From contig OY756150.1 of the NCBI GenBank assembly GCA_963576785.1, positions 1,860,001 through 1,924,000 on the forward strand: a stretch of DNA of 64,000 nucleotides. Direction: 5' to 3'. Of this stretch, positions 1 to 9,441 are shown piece by piece (position 1 is the stretch's first letter; every line of letters begins with the position of its first letter). A model generated the notes under the pieces. That model was not told the origin of the DNA, did no database searches, and was given only the letters and a program-made list of their open reading frames with translations. Made by a program: the position numbers and the translations under genes. Origin of the DNA: Chlorophyllum brunneum (Eukaryota > Basidiomycota > Agaricomycetes > Agaricales > Agaricaceae).

Positions 1-130
1 CGGTTCTCTAGGGGGGAGGCCCAGCTGGGGGGAGGCCGGGGAACAGCTCAAGCCCTTGGTACTGGAGGGGTATGAGGGGCAGGAGGAGCAGGAGCGGCAA
101 GGGCCAGTCCCATAGATGCACTCAGGATGG
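1..130. other. Unassigned G-rich flank
   Basis: This stretch is purine-rich and G-rich with no convincing reading frame. It lies on the far side of the assembly gap and so belongs to a different contig from everything after position 548. It ends in the target flank of the reversed LINE tail that begins at 131. Nothing else can be supported here. Confidence 0.4.
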
Positions 131-131
131 T

Positions 132-162
<31 letters not shown>

Positions 163-348
163 GGCCTAAGGCCAATTTATAACGCGGTGCTCGAACACAG
201 CCCGCGGCCAGAATACAAACATAAACTAGCAGGTATCTATGGAGAAGAGGTGGACACGCCCTACCAAGCAGATGTACTATTGCCCAAAACCAACAGTAGA
301 CAGAATTGTGTCCTCCCCAGCCCAGAGGGTGAGGGGAGTGGATGCCAG
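131..348 (-). mobile_element. LINE 3' end, reverse orientation
   Basis: A run of 25 T (131-155) is followed by sequence whose complement reads as a LINE 3' terminus. The complement carries the block TCGAGCACCGC followed by TATAAATTG, just before the poly-A. The same block precedes the A-rich tails of LINE-1 (about 35680), LINE-2 (about 61225) and LINE-3 (about 53375). The sequence is otherwise diverged from those three, so it is probably a related family. It is cut by the assembly gap at 349, so its 5' part is not visible. Confidence 0.65.
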
Positions 349-548
349 NNNNNNNNNNNNNNNNNNNNNNNNNNNNNNNNNNNNNNNNNNNNNNNNNNNN
401 NNNNNNNNNNNNNNNNNNNNNNNNNNNNNNNNNNNNNNNNNNNNNNNNNNNNNNNNNNNNNNNNNNNNNNNNNNNNNNNNNNNNNNNNNNNNNNNNNNNN
501 NNNNNNNNNNNNNNNNNNNNNNNNNNNNNNNNNNNNNNNNNNNNNNNN
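349..548. other. Assembly gap of 200 N
   Basis: Exactly 200 N separate a non-telomeric contig end from a telomere tract. The round length suggests a scaffolding placeholder rather than a measured distance. Open frames drawn across it are meaningless. Confidence 0.97.
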
Positions 549-612
549 AACCCTAACCCTAACCCTAACCCTAACCCTAACCCTAACCCTAACCCTAACC
601 CTAACCCTAACC

Positions 613-653
<41 letters not shown>

Positions 654-666
654 CCCTAACCCTAAC
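549..666. repeat. Telomere repeat tract (CCCTAA)n
   Basis: About 19-20 units of CCCTAA form an uninterrupted tract. The only irregularity is one 7-nt unit, CCCTAAA, near 629-635. With the C-rich strand reading rightward, the chromosome interior lies to the right, so this is the left end of a chromosome. The tract stops abruptly at the sequence CTCGCATTGC (667 on) with no degenerate transition zone. Confidence 0.95.
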
Positions 667-2105
667 CTCGCATTGCTGTGATTCGTACATGGTCCATGGG
701 TCTTGGGAAGATGGTGGGCTGGGGACTGGGTGTTGAACTGCGAACCAGGGGCTTGACGAGTTGTTTACAAAACGTTGCGCATGTGATTTGGTCCGAGTAG
801 GTTGATCGGAGGAGCACGAGTGTTTGCTGAAGGTTTCGTGCGAAGAGTAGCAGTGTCGGCATGATGAACAGACGAGGTAGTCAAGGCTGGGTTCTGCGAG
901 TCCGTGAATCGGGTCTACAGGCGTCATCGGATGTGGAGGTGAGTGCGTGAGTTCTGGGTAAAGTTGTGCTGATTCTTCTTCAAACTTGCATTGTAGGTCC
1001 AGTGATGTTGCGAAGTCCTTGTGGTGCACAAGAAAGTGCCGACGAATGCTTCTGGGATCAATTATTCCTCTACATTCGAGGCATATGAGCACTCGGAATG
1101 CCGTGTTCACAATGAGCCCGTGCTGATTGAGTAAGGGGGTTTGCAGGGTATTGCTCGCTGTCTGCTTTCCATGCGTTGGTACCAACTGTGTAGGGGAAGG
1201 ATATGGACTCGAGGATATGCTGGCGGTCTCATCCAGCAAAGCCGTTGACAGACAAGGGCTCGGATGGGCAGGAAGTGGTGGCAGTAAGGGAGTGAATGTC
1301 GTTAGATGCGCACTCGGGGCATACTGAGGCTTGTTTGTTGGCAGTATCGCGTGGGGTGTGGAGTTGGCAAAGCGGCGGGTGGTAGATGATGATTCTATTG
1401 GGCGATGTCCAGGTGTGGCAGGAGTCTCGCGTTCTGTTGTACAGGTTTTTCCATGAAGCTGTAGCACGGTTAAGCATCAACTTAGAGGGTGAAAAAAGCC
1501 CACTTACAAGGACTTCCGTTGTCGAAAAATAAGTGTTCTTGCAGCGTGGGCATGCCAATAGCTTTGTATTCGTGTCACGAATGACTTTGGTCTTTGTTCG
1601 GCCATTGTCAAAAGTGACCCACACGTGAGGATCAGTGCAGGCTTTGTGTGCTGAGCCTTTGACACTCTTGAGGGGTTGCGAACAGACGGAGCACCTGCGT
1701 TTTTGTGTCACTTGTTCATTCCACTGCGTTGAGGTGAAGACACGTACCGTCTCTCGTTGCTACTTGCGCTGTGCGGTTTCTTTTTTCTGGCATTTGCGAA
1801 CTTGTTTACTTATCGGGTGTATGTTTGAAAAAATATCAGCTCACGGTGGGTTTTCTGGCCCTGACGTGTTTCCTTGCGACCCTATTGAGAGAGTGCGCTT
1901 CGAGCTGTTTCGACATGAGTATATAATCGTGGATGGTAGTATCCCTACGTACAGCTGTGACCTCTCCTTCTCCATTCCAGCTCAAGAGACTGAGCGCGTC
2001 AGTCAATAGAGGGACAAGCTTGGCTGCTCTGATTGGCTGCCAAGTCTCGATGTTGATGGGCATGCCGTGCATTGTTTTGGATGTTGATGGGTGCCGTGCT
2101 TCCAT
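667..2105 (-). CDS. Telomere-abutting Cys/His-rich protein, C-terminus missing
   Basis: The model has three exons read toward the telomere: 2105-1845, 1723-1508 and 1458-667, all in phase 0. The second intron is 49 nt with donor GTAAGT and acceptor CTACAG. The first is 121 nt with donor GTGAGC and acceptor ACGCAG, and is less certain. The start ATG at 2105 is the first in frame. The product of about 423 residues has CxxC pairs (CSVC, CPRC, CSSC) and one C2H2-like finger, CLEC followed 11 residues later by HFLVH. That spacing resembles the zinc-finger region of the fungal OrsD/DUF3505 group; this link is from memory and tentative. No helicase or other catalytic domain is present. The frame has no stop before the telomere tract and reads VRVR repeats into it until the variant unit makes TAG. 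The gene is therefore probably truncated by telomere addition. Confidence 0.55.
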
Positions 2106-2617
2106 AACCCTCAATGTAGAGGTCAGTACCTTCGAACCGTCACTTGTGTCAGATCATACTCATGTTGTACATGATTGGTGACTTGAACGGAATTCGTAAA
2201 TTAGCGTTGGATTTATTTCTAGGTACAGGACCATTTGTAGGTATACTTGTTACTATACCTGATAGTATATCGAAGCCCTTTCACCACTTGTAGTCTGATC
2301 CCCTCCTGCCCCTATCTCCTTCCCAGCTCTCCGGTCTTGCAATCGCAACCTGCGCCGGGTATACTTGGGTTCCGCTAGTATTTGTTTAGGATTGCCGGAG
2401 GGTGTGCACAATTGACGCTCGTCCTTGGATGATAGGAGCACAGTCTGCCAGCAGTCCAGAACCATCAAGTGATAGCACAAGGATGGGGTAGTGGTGCTGT
2501 AGGGGACATCCCGGTGGTGTGTTGGTTGTTTATGAGGATGGTTGGTGATGCGAACGTGGATGGCACAGCCGCAATCGGCATTACCCAGTGTGTGCCGATA
2601 ACCGCCAAGTCATTGAC
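2106..2617. other. Intergenic, no gene seen
   Basis: Short frames exist on both strands but show no recognisable domain, codon pattern or neighbour relationship. The right part leads into the minisatellite. Confidence 0.5.
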
Positions 2618-3236
2618 TGTCAGTGATGGGTGATTGGATCACTGATACGCTGATGGCACCAAGTTGGTAGGATGGGTGGGTACCATCAGTGATAGGTGAT
2701 GGTATCACTGATGGCACCGAGTTGGCGTGCCATCAGTGATAGGTGATGGTGTCACTGATGGTACCGAGTTGGCGTACCATCAGTGATGAGTGATGGTATC
2801 ACTGATTATTGATGGTACCGAGTTGGCGTACCATCAGTGATGAGTGATACCATCACTGATGGCACCTATTGATGGGATGGGAGCGTGCCATCAGTGGTAA
2901 GTGATGGTATCACTGATGATTGATGGCACCGAGTTGGCGTGCCATCAGTGATGAGTGATACCATCACTCATGGCACCTATTGATGGGATGGGAGCGTGCC
3001 ATCAGTGGTAAGTGATGGTATCACTGATGATTGATGGCACCGAGTTGGCGTGCCATCAGTGATGAGTGATACCATCACTCATGGCACCTATTGATGGGAT
3101 GATGGCATGCACCAAGTACCGTGTGAGTGCCATCAGTGATACCATCACTCATCACTTATGGCACCTATTGATGGGATGTGAGGGTGCCATCAGTGGTGAG
3201 TGATGGTATCACTGATGGCACCCTTGGCGGTACCAT
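2618..3236. repeat. Palindromic minisatellite array
   Basis: The array is built from the blocks GCCATCAGTGATGAGTGAT and ATCACTGATGGCACC, which are near inverted copies of each other, so each unit can fold into a hairpin. Early units recur about every 45-60 bp with spacers such as GAGTTGGCG. From 2885 a higher-order unit of 111 bp appears (2885-2995, then 2996 to about 3100). The final units shift in spacing. No open frame runs through it. The position, a few kb from a telomere, is typical for subtelomeric satellites, but I do not recognise this one. Confidence 0.85.
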
Positions 3237-3675
3237 CATTCTCGGCTATTTCCGGATGGTACCTGGTGGTACCCTATATTCGTGTTTAATAGAGTTTATT
3301 CCATAGAATATTAAAGAGGCCACGGATTGGGACGGTTGTGGGCTCATTGGAATCGCATTTAACAGCGCTATTTATTGGTATATAAGTGGAATTTTATATA
3401 TGGCCTTGTATCCAGATACAGGCATTGATGGCACCCAGGGGAGTAGACCCCTGGTTGGAGTGGTAATACTACTAGGTACGAACAACATGCAGTTGGCAAA
3501 GGTTCGGCTGCTCGCGGATCGCAAGGATTGGTGCATACGGATACTGCGAGACTGGAACATCATACACTGACATTGGCTAGCTGTCGCTGGCACGTTCACT
3601 CTTTGCTGACGCAGAAGCCTGCACCATTATTAGTCAAGCGTACAAGCATAGTTGTTATGAACATGTTGACCTTCC
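3237..3675. other. Intergenic, no gene seen
   Basis: No frame here has a convincing start, domain or paralogue in the window. It separates the minisatellite from the first divergent gene pair. Confidence 0.45.
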
Positions 3676-3972
3676 TTAATGACGGGTCCAGATCCCCGGA
3701 GTAAAAACTTTCTCGTATACACCATTCAGACCCAGCATATCAAGCCTTTCTAGTCTCTCTCTATCATATCCATCTGCAAGGACCACGACCAGGGCAATAT
3801 GCCCATCCGGCTCTGCCCCAGCTTCAATGTACTTGTAATGGAGGGGAAATTGCTTCCAAATGGGCAAAAATCTCGTATTCTCCGGATCGTCCTCTCGTTT
3901 GCCATAAGTCCTTTCGAGTTTGGTGCGATCGACCTTGTAGCCTTTGATAAAAAAAGGGTTCGAGTCCGACAT
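3676..3972 (-). CDS. Small FIKG-type protein, pair A
   Basis: A 98-residue frame starts at a clear ATG (3972). The N-terminus has the motif FFIKGYKVDR. A similar FIKGFEISR motif opens the small protein at 9136. Both also have a beta-strand-like block later on (LVVVLADG here, LVIVLDDD there) followed by a charged helix. No signal peptide, membrane segment or catalytic motif is visible. The gene is divergent from the PD-type gene at 4275, with about 300 bp between starts, and the same arrangement recurs at 8044-9441. I do not recognise the family and its function is unknown. Conservation with the second copy supports it being real. Confidence 0.6.
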   Translation of the reverse strand: MSDSNPFFIKGYKVDRTKLERTYGKREDDPENTRFLPIWKQFPLHYKYIEAGAEPDGHIALVVVLADGYDRERLERLDMLGLNGVYEKVFTPGIWTRH

Positions 3973-4274
3973 CTGCGATCAGATTAGCCTCATTAATCTG
4001 AAAGGTTAGATGAGATGCACCTCTGGTTCAGTTTATCGAGGGAAATGGGATGGCGAAGGCACGGGGCAGCTGTTCAAACTCCACTGTCTGGTCCGTGCAC
4101 AAGCTGATTTCAAACTCCGCCCGAGGTCCGGAACTCTGATGGAAGCACCAGCCCTTGTTTGTTGCCTGGAGATCTGCTGCGATCTGGTGCGTATGAATTG
4201 TTACGGTCAAGATCTATGACGTTACGCGCATCTCTAGTGCGATTGTGCCAGCCCGACAACCATCGGCCACATCT
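3973..4274. promoter_or_regulatory. Shared upstream region of divergent pair A
   Basis: This 302-bp interval lies between two start codons facing apart, so both promoters must lie here or overlap the genes. I see no strong TATA element. The inference rests on layout alone. Confidence 0.35.
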
Positions 4275-5102
4275 ATGTTCTCTGCACCTGAGCAAAGATA
4301 CCAGAGGAACCTTGCTGAGAAGGCCGTCATAGGGTGTCCTACGGAGGATATCTTATACGCTGTCTTCAACGAATTTGCTATCTTACATCAACAATGACAC
4401 CGTTTCGTTATCTACCCGCAGATGAACTTGAAATGGAAGCCGCAGGACACACGAGACAGACGTTTAGAAGTTCCAGACTTTGGTTTGGGAAATTTCACCC
4501 TCCCGAATAGTAGTCCTAATTTCAAGCTTTGCTGTGGTGTAGAAGCAAAGCGTGCCATCGACATCATGACCAGTCTTCCCCCTGCAAGCTCAATAATGCA
4601 CATCCATGATGTCGAATCTCTATTTCATATCCTCTCTTTCCAGGCTGAGAATCAGGCCAAGGCAGCCTACAAGAACGGATACCCCTTGTCTGGCAACGGC
4701 ATTCAATGGATCCTCCTAGTTGGGCCATACTGGATTCCAAAAATGTTTGGTCCATTTTCGGAAGCCGAAAGCACTGTCCGTGCTCATAAGACATCCGGGA
4801 GTGCCGATTTCGAGGCGACAATGGAACTCCTCAACCAAATGGAGGGTCCGCCTCCCCAGCTCGACGAACTTTATCTTCTCGGCACCCAAGAATCCTTTAA
4901 TCGATTGGAAGAGATCATCACTTCGACTGACCAACTCGCACAACCATTCACCCAAGCCATGACTTCCTGGTATGTCGCTGCACACTCTAGACAGCTTGTC
5001 ATGTCGTTAACGGAATTATCAGAACTTGCGCAATGTAATTATTCTCTGTTTGATGGCAGAAAAGACGTTTGCAGAGATTGGGAATTGAGGTCTTTAGAGT
5101 GA
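4275..5102 (+). pseudogene. PD-(D/E)xK-like protein, pair A, with in-frame TGA
   Basis: The frame from ATG 4275 matches the protein encoded at 8706-8044 along its length, including VPDFGLG and a downstream GVEAK. This PD...ExK spacing is typical of the restriction-endonuclease-like fold. It is followed by a helix with Q/A residues and the strand ILLVGPYW, matching LMFVGPYF in the paralogue. The frame is broken by TGA at 4395-4397, where the paralogue has an arginine-containing stretch (PRDR), as expected for CGA to TGA. Downstream the frame is open for 226 codons and extends about 60 residues past the end of the paralogue. Assignment to the nuclease fold is inference from the motif; the substrate is unknown. 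Translation from ATG 4422 would give a shortened protein. Confidence 0.6.
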
Positions 5103-5320
5103 ACAAAATAAAGACGAATTGGCACCTGTCTCTTGGACTTGGGAACAAATGGGTTCTACTTGTAAATCAAATTTTGTTCTGTATTCTCTGACAGCTGTCT
5201 TCCTGAACCACGATAGAAAGTGGAACACTTTACCTACAGCTTTGTCCCCGCTGAGTTGGCAGCCCGTCTCTGCCCAGCACACCCCTCAAATCAGGCAATC
5301 CTTCCTTTTCTTGGGATTGC

Positions 5321-5925
5321 TCCAGCGTCTACAACAAGATGCGGCACGCAAAAGCCCCTCACACACTACTCCCCATCAACAACTCTGTTGTCAGCAAATT
5401 GCAGTGGCTCGTTAACCACCTCAAACATTCCGACAGGATCCACATCTTGTCCTCGCAAAATTGGTCCGAGGACGACGCCAACATCACCTACCTATCTGAT
5501 GCATGTCCTTCTGGCATGGGGTTCTGGTGCATGAAAAGTTGCGAAGGTTTTCAGTGCGCAATCCCTGACTCAACACGCCGACCCTTCTTCTTCTTCGAAG
5601 CCCTTGCTGTGCTGTCAGAAATCCACCACGCGAGCATGACGATCAACCCCTGTCCTTCTCGTATCGCTGTATTCACAGACAATGAAAATACTATCAACAT
5701 GTTCAACAGCCTGCATGCTTTACCTGCATATAACCCAATCCTCATTACAGCTGTCGACTGGCACACCACATGGAGATCCGTGTTTTCTTTATTCTGGGTT
5801 GTTTGAACGTTGTCGCTGACGCACTTTCTTTCTTCGAAAACTCAACAGCGATCCAGTACCAAGCAAATCTCACAATCTCACCTTTTACACCCCCTCAATT
5901 CACGCTGGGGGAATCGCCGTTATGA
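5321..5925 (+). pseudogene. DIRS-type RNase H domain, frameshifted
   Basis: One frame (from 5321) encodes SSVYNKM, then LSDACPSGMGF, FEALAVL and AVFTDNENT, in the order expected for the RNase H of DIRS-like elements. Around 5760-5776 the conserved signal moves to another frame, which reads RVFF, LNVVADALS and TPPQFTLG. An indel has therefore broken the gene. The second frame ends in TGA at 5923-5925, which overlaps the ATG of the recombinase ORF. Confidence 0.7.
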
Positions 5926-6914
5926 TCTCGCTCTCCCCGCAGGCCGGGCAGTGCATACGTGTGCCCTGGACTCGCGAACGGTTGGAGAGGGAACGAGCTG
6001 TAGCTATTGGAGCCTCCATCGAAAACTCCTCCGCCGCATCATATTCCCCCGCCTTAAATTCCTACATATCATTCTGTCACAACCACCACTTCGCAGTCGA
6101 GCCCACTGCCAACACACTCAGTTTCTACACCGTCTACATGTGCCATCACATCAAACCAAAATCTGTAGAGTCTTACCTCTCCGGTATATGCAATCAACTC
6201 GAACCTTTTTTCCCCAACATCCACAAAATTCGTCAGCACCGCCTTGTTTCGAAAAGCTTGCAAGGATGCAAAAAATTGCGTCGGTGTGCCGCCACTCGTA
6301 AATGGCCATTAACCCATTCAGAATTGGGCAATCTCGCCCCTCATTACACCACACATGACGTTGCCCACGACGACTTGTTATTCTTTTCCATCCTATTAAC
6401 TAGTTTCCATGGCTTGTTACGCCTAGGAGAACTGAGCTGGCCAGACCGAAAAGATTTACAAGACTACCGAAAAGTAATCCTACGGAACACAGCCGTCGTC
6501 AATCAGAACTCTTATGAGTTCTTCCTTCCGGGTCATAAAGCTGACAGGTTCTTCGAGGGCAACCACGTCATCATCCGGAACACGGAAACTCGAGATGACC
6601 CACTAGCACCCTTTCGTGCTTACTTATCTAGTCGTGACCTACTGCACCACTACCGCCCGGAGCTGTGGCTCCGTCACAACAGCACCATTCCTACACGCTC
6701 CTGGTTCATGCACCACCTACGTCTCCACTTCGCAAATGTTGGTGGTCACTCTATGTGCGCCGGAGGTACAACAGCTCTCGCTGGGGCTGGAATACCACCA
6801 GAAATCATCCAGGCCATCGGGAGGTGGTCCTCCGAGGCATTCAAAATCTATATACGACGTCACCCAGTCCTTCTTGCGGCCTTACTTTACTCAACTCCTG
6901 CCAGACAACCATAA
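5922..6914 (+). CDS. Tyrosine recombinase of DIRS-like element, probably inactive
   Basis: The frame is open for 330 codons. It has an N-terminal SAM-like core-binding part (SYSPALNSYISF, LSFYTVYMCHHI). The catalytic domain follows: HGLLRLGEL (first Arg), GHSMCAGG (the HxxR box) and AIGRWSSEAFKIYIRR with the candidate Tyr. In this recombinase group the HxxR box normally reads HSxR. Here the second arginine is Cys (TGC), consistent with CGC to TGC, so strand exchange should fail. In DIRS-like elements the enzyme integrates circular cDNA. The ATG overlaps the RNase H stop as ATGA, suggesting coupled translation. Confidence 0.75.
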   Translation: MISLSPQAGQCIRVPWTRERLERERAVAIGASIENSSAASYSPALNSYISFCHNHHFAVEPTANTLSFYTVYMCHHIKPKSVESYLSGICNQLEPFFPNIHKIRQHRLVSKSLQGCKKLRRCAATRKWPLTHSELGNLAPHYTTHDVAHDDLLFFSILLTSFHGLLRLGELSWPDRKDLQDYRKVILRNTAVVNQNSYEFFLPGHKADRFFEGNHVIIRNTETRDDPLAPFRAYLSSRDLLHHYRPELWLRHNSTIPTRSWFMHHLRLHFANVGGHSMCAGGTTALAGAGIPPEIIQAIGRWSSEAFKIYIRRHPVLLAALLYSTPARQP

Positions 6915-8043
6915 ATTGTGTGCTTACATCTCTCAAGCCTACTACGCCTTGTTCGTTCAACTTTCCTTTTTTTATACTCTCCTGCTTTTCTTTCTTTCTT
7001 CCCCCCACACTGCCAATTTCGCCCATATCCTTGTCTCTTCATTTCCCCACCACCCTCTCCTTTAACGCATTCACAAATCATCTATCCATTCCCGAACACT
7101 TCCCCCCTCACTCTTCTTCTTTTAGCACTATTACGGTACACACGCAATGTCGCTGATTTCAGGACATGGCTGTCCCCTTCCTGTACAACAAATCTATCCG
7201 CCGCGTCACTGATTTCAGGACGCGACGATTGTTCTGGTTACCTCGCGACACCTGTTGAGATCCGCAGTGATTAGTGAATTTTTTGAATTTTTTGAATTTT
7301 TTGTTCAACCAAAATCACGTGGGACAAGGATTTCCGAAAGTTCTGTGTACGAGTCGACAACGTTGCTGCAGGCAAATCCTTGAAACGACTAAGTTGCAAC
7401 GTAGCCTATTCATTCTATGCATGTGGAGAGTGTAAGTCAATCTTGAAATTATCTGGCCAATCAGACAACGGCGTAGGTAAGAATAAGATAAATGGCACCA
7501 AACGGCGAATGATGTATCTGTAGCTTTGAAGATAAATCAACAGGCATCACATAGAGTCAGTTTTTCACCTTTCAGTCAGCCCACGTCGGATTGCGCCAAC
7601 TAGTGTCAACGCATTTCTCACTGGGAGATCTCAGTGCCCACCCCTGCAACATCATAAGAGGGTGGCAACATCGTAGGAGAACGCACGATGCTCTTGTCCT
7701 TTGTCCGCTCTTTCCTCACATCATAGCTGCATCTGGGTTAGTCGGTTAGTCACCTTCAGCTGGACTTTCATGGTCTATGGTCCCTTCCCAAGCTTCCCGC
7801 TTCTCATCGGAATAATCTCTTCTCTTGATCACCACTTGTGTCGTCACATCCACAGAATTGCACGATAGGACGGACCCCCCTTGTACCGCCTCGACGTTGA
7901 AAATCTCGATCAACAAGATGATAGCGGTGCCACACGATTATTCTCGGCTGATCATCATCAGACCTTTGCAATACAAATCGTTACCATCATATCTAGGTTT
8001 TACGGGACTACTAGTAGGGCAAAATGAGGGGACCGATTCACGC
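6915..8043. other. Intergenic, pyrimidine-rich, short repeats only
   Basis: From 6915 to about 7140 the sequence is C/T-rich, producing spurious hydrophobic frames. A 17-bp direct repeat of the form TCRCTGATTTCAGGACR occurs at 7150-7166 and 7206-7222. A 9-bp unit GAATTTTTT is repeated three times at 7276-7302. The direct repeat could be a trace of the DIRS-like element's 3' end, but this is unproven. No gene was found. Confidence 0.5.
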
Positions 8044-8706
8044 CTAAGAAAGGAATATGCTTGTGGAGGTAATGAAAAATTCAAGCTTCGCTGCAGCATC
8101 AGGAGTACCCAGCAGGTAAAGATCACAAGTGATCGGCTGAGCAGCCTTCTGCGAGGTTATAGCCAGAGATTCCGCAAAATCGCCGCTGGGATTCTGCTTA
8201 TGGCTGCGGGTTATCAGCTGGTCCTTTGAAAATGGACCAACTTTGAGGATGGTGAAGTAGGGTCCGACAAACATGAGCCACAGGAGTTTTGCGTTGGGAA
8301 GAAGGCCTCCTTTAACAGCAGCTTTTGCTTGATCAATTGCCTGGAATTGGCAGACGTGCAATGTATTCTTTATATCCTCGTCTTCAGCTATGATGGAGGG
8401 AGGTGGTAGCTTGATCATCGATTGAGTGGCCTTTTTGACTTCAATACCGCCCTGCAAACGAATATACGGAGGAACGTTATAATAACGTCCCAATCCGAAA
8501 TCAGGGAGTGCTCCTCGGGAGTCGGCGACAGCGGCAGGCTTCCAGGGGATGAACAGTTGCGGGAAAATAGTGTAGCGATCTCGAGGTTGTTTGTGGAGGA
8601 TAAAGGCCTCTGTTATGACACCGTACGCATCAAATTCAGTTGGAGTGCCCAAGACTGAGTTCTGAACCATCTGCAAGAGATACGACTGGTCACTTGAAGA
8701 TGTCAT
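8044..8706 (-). CDS. PD-(D/E)xK-like protein, pair B
   Basis: A 220-residue frame starts at ATG 8706. LPDFGLG (Pro-Asp at residues 68-69) is followed by GGIEVKK (Glu 89, Lys 91), the PD...ExK signature of restriction-like nucleases. A Gln/Ala-rich helix (FQAIDQAKAA), a strand (LMFVGPYF) and CDLYLLGT follow. The copy at 4275 shares all of these. The C-terminus (SIFLS) diverges from the other copy after ITSTS, so the true end may involve an intron. No membrane segment or signal peptide is seen. The small-protein gene at 9136 is divergent, 430 bp away. The fold is inferred from the motif, and the biological role is unknown. Confidence 0.65.
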   Translation of the reverse strand: MTSSSDQSYLLQMVQNSVLGTPTEFDAYGVITEAFILHKQPRDRYTIFPQLFIPWKPAAVADSRGALPDFGLGRYYNVPPYIRLQGGIEVKKATQSMIKLPPPSIIAEDEDIKNTLHVCQFQAIDQAKAAVKGGLLPNAKLLWLMFVGPYFTILKVGPFSKDQLITRSHKQNPSGDFAESLAITSQKAAQPITCDLYLLGTPDAAAKLEFFITSTSIFLS

Positions 8707-9135
8707 CGGTGTACGAGCTCGCAGTTGACTGGTTCTACGTTCAATAGGCTACGTGCGCACTACACACAGACGAAATTTACCTATGATCGGGTTCACGAAC
8801 GAATGACAGCGGAGAGTGCTCTACTGGTGGTATGCGTGTACTAGATGCTACCTCATAAGTTGATCTGCGGTCATCATCGATCGACCATACCTATTCAACA
8901 GATCAACCACAGTCAGTGGGCTCGCAAAGACCAGGATAACTGTCAATTTGATATTGATCAGGAGATGTATGTGCATGTTCCCAGGGTGGTCCGTGCGTTA
9001 TTTGTCCTCGATTAGACTTTTAGGCATGAGTTTCTCCACGTACCAGCATCGGCTCATTCGTTGACGAACGATGTATAAAATTTCATCCTTTTCCTTTATC
9101 CCAGGATGCTCACAATCGTTTAACAGTTTGCTGCA
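8707..9135. promoter_or_regulatory. Shared upstream region of divergent pair B
   Basis: This 429-bp interval lies between two facing-apart starts and is the counterpart of 3973-4274 in reverse layout. No core element is clear by eye. Confidence 0.35.
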
Positions 9136-9441
9136 ATGCCTGGTCACTTCATCAAAGGCTTCGAAATCAGCCGTCCAAAAGTGGCTACCATTGTCGACCC
9201 TTCCAAAGTGGATATTGCAATTGACATTGTCATCGAGGAGCACCTCGACCGCGATGGTTTCAAGTTTATCGCCTGCGGAGATCGACCTGGCCATAAAATA
9301 ACTCGACCTTTAGTAATCGTCCTTGATGATGACAACGACGAAGAGGCGTTGAGGCAAAGGCCATTGGGCGATATACACCCGAGTATTCTGAGAGTGAAGG
9401 AGATCCTTGAGGGACCGGATGTGTGGGAAAGGTCAGTTTGA
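9136..9441 (+). CDS. Small FIKG-type protein, pair B
   Basis: A 101-residue frame from ATG 9136 begins MPGHFIKGFEISR. It has a strand LVIVLDDDNDEE and a C-terminal helix rich in charge (ILRVKEILEG). The opening motif and the later LVIVL block parallel the protein at 3972-3676. A GTCAGT near the C-terminus could be an intron donor, so the true end is uncertain. There is no recognisable catalytic site. The repeated divergent pairing with a PD-type gene suggests that the two products are functionally linked, but that is inference. Confidence 0.55.
   Translation: MPGHFIKGFEISRPKVATIVDPSKVDIAIDIVIEEHLDRDGFKFIACGDRPGHKITRPLVIVLDDDNDEEALRQRPLGDIHPSILRVKEILEGPDVWERSV

Larger units (their letters stand above)
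5318..6914 (+). mobile_element. DIRS-like retroelement fragment, RNase H plus tyrosine recombinase half
   Basis: The fragment begins abruptly at codons for SSVYNKM, in the linker between reverse transcriptase and RNase H, and runs through RNase H to the tyrosine recombinase. The reverse transcriptase palm is absent. The missing half of this element type lies at 11654-12375 on the other strand. Terminal repeats were not identified, though a short direct repeat follows at 7150-7222. The fragment sits between the two mirror-image gene pairs. Confidence 0.75.

Noticed and set aside
127..681. Open frame spanning the N gap and the telomere repeats
   Set aside because: It is made of undefined bases and CCCTAA repeats read as NP or TL; it cannot be a gene.
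2618..3236. CRISPR-like array
   Set aside because: Units are palindromic and near contiguous without uniform unique spacers, and the context is a eukaryotic subtelomere.
6918..7274. Hydrophobic 118-codon frame
   Set aside because: The frame is a product of C/T-rich sequence, with overlapping frames equally long and no paralogue.
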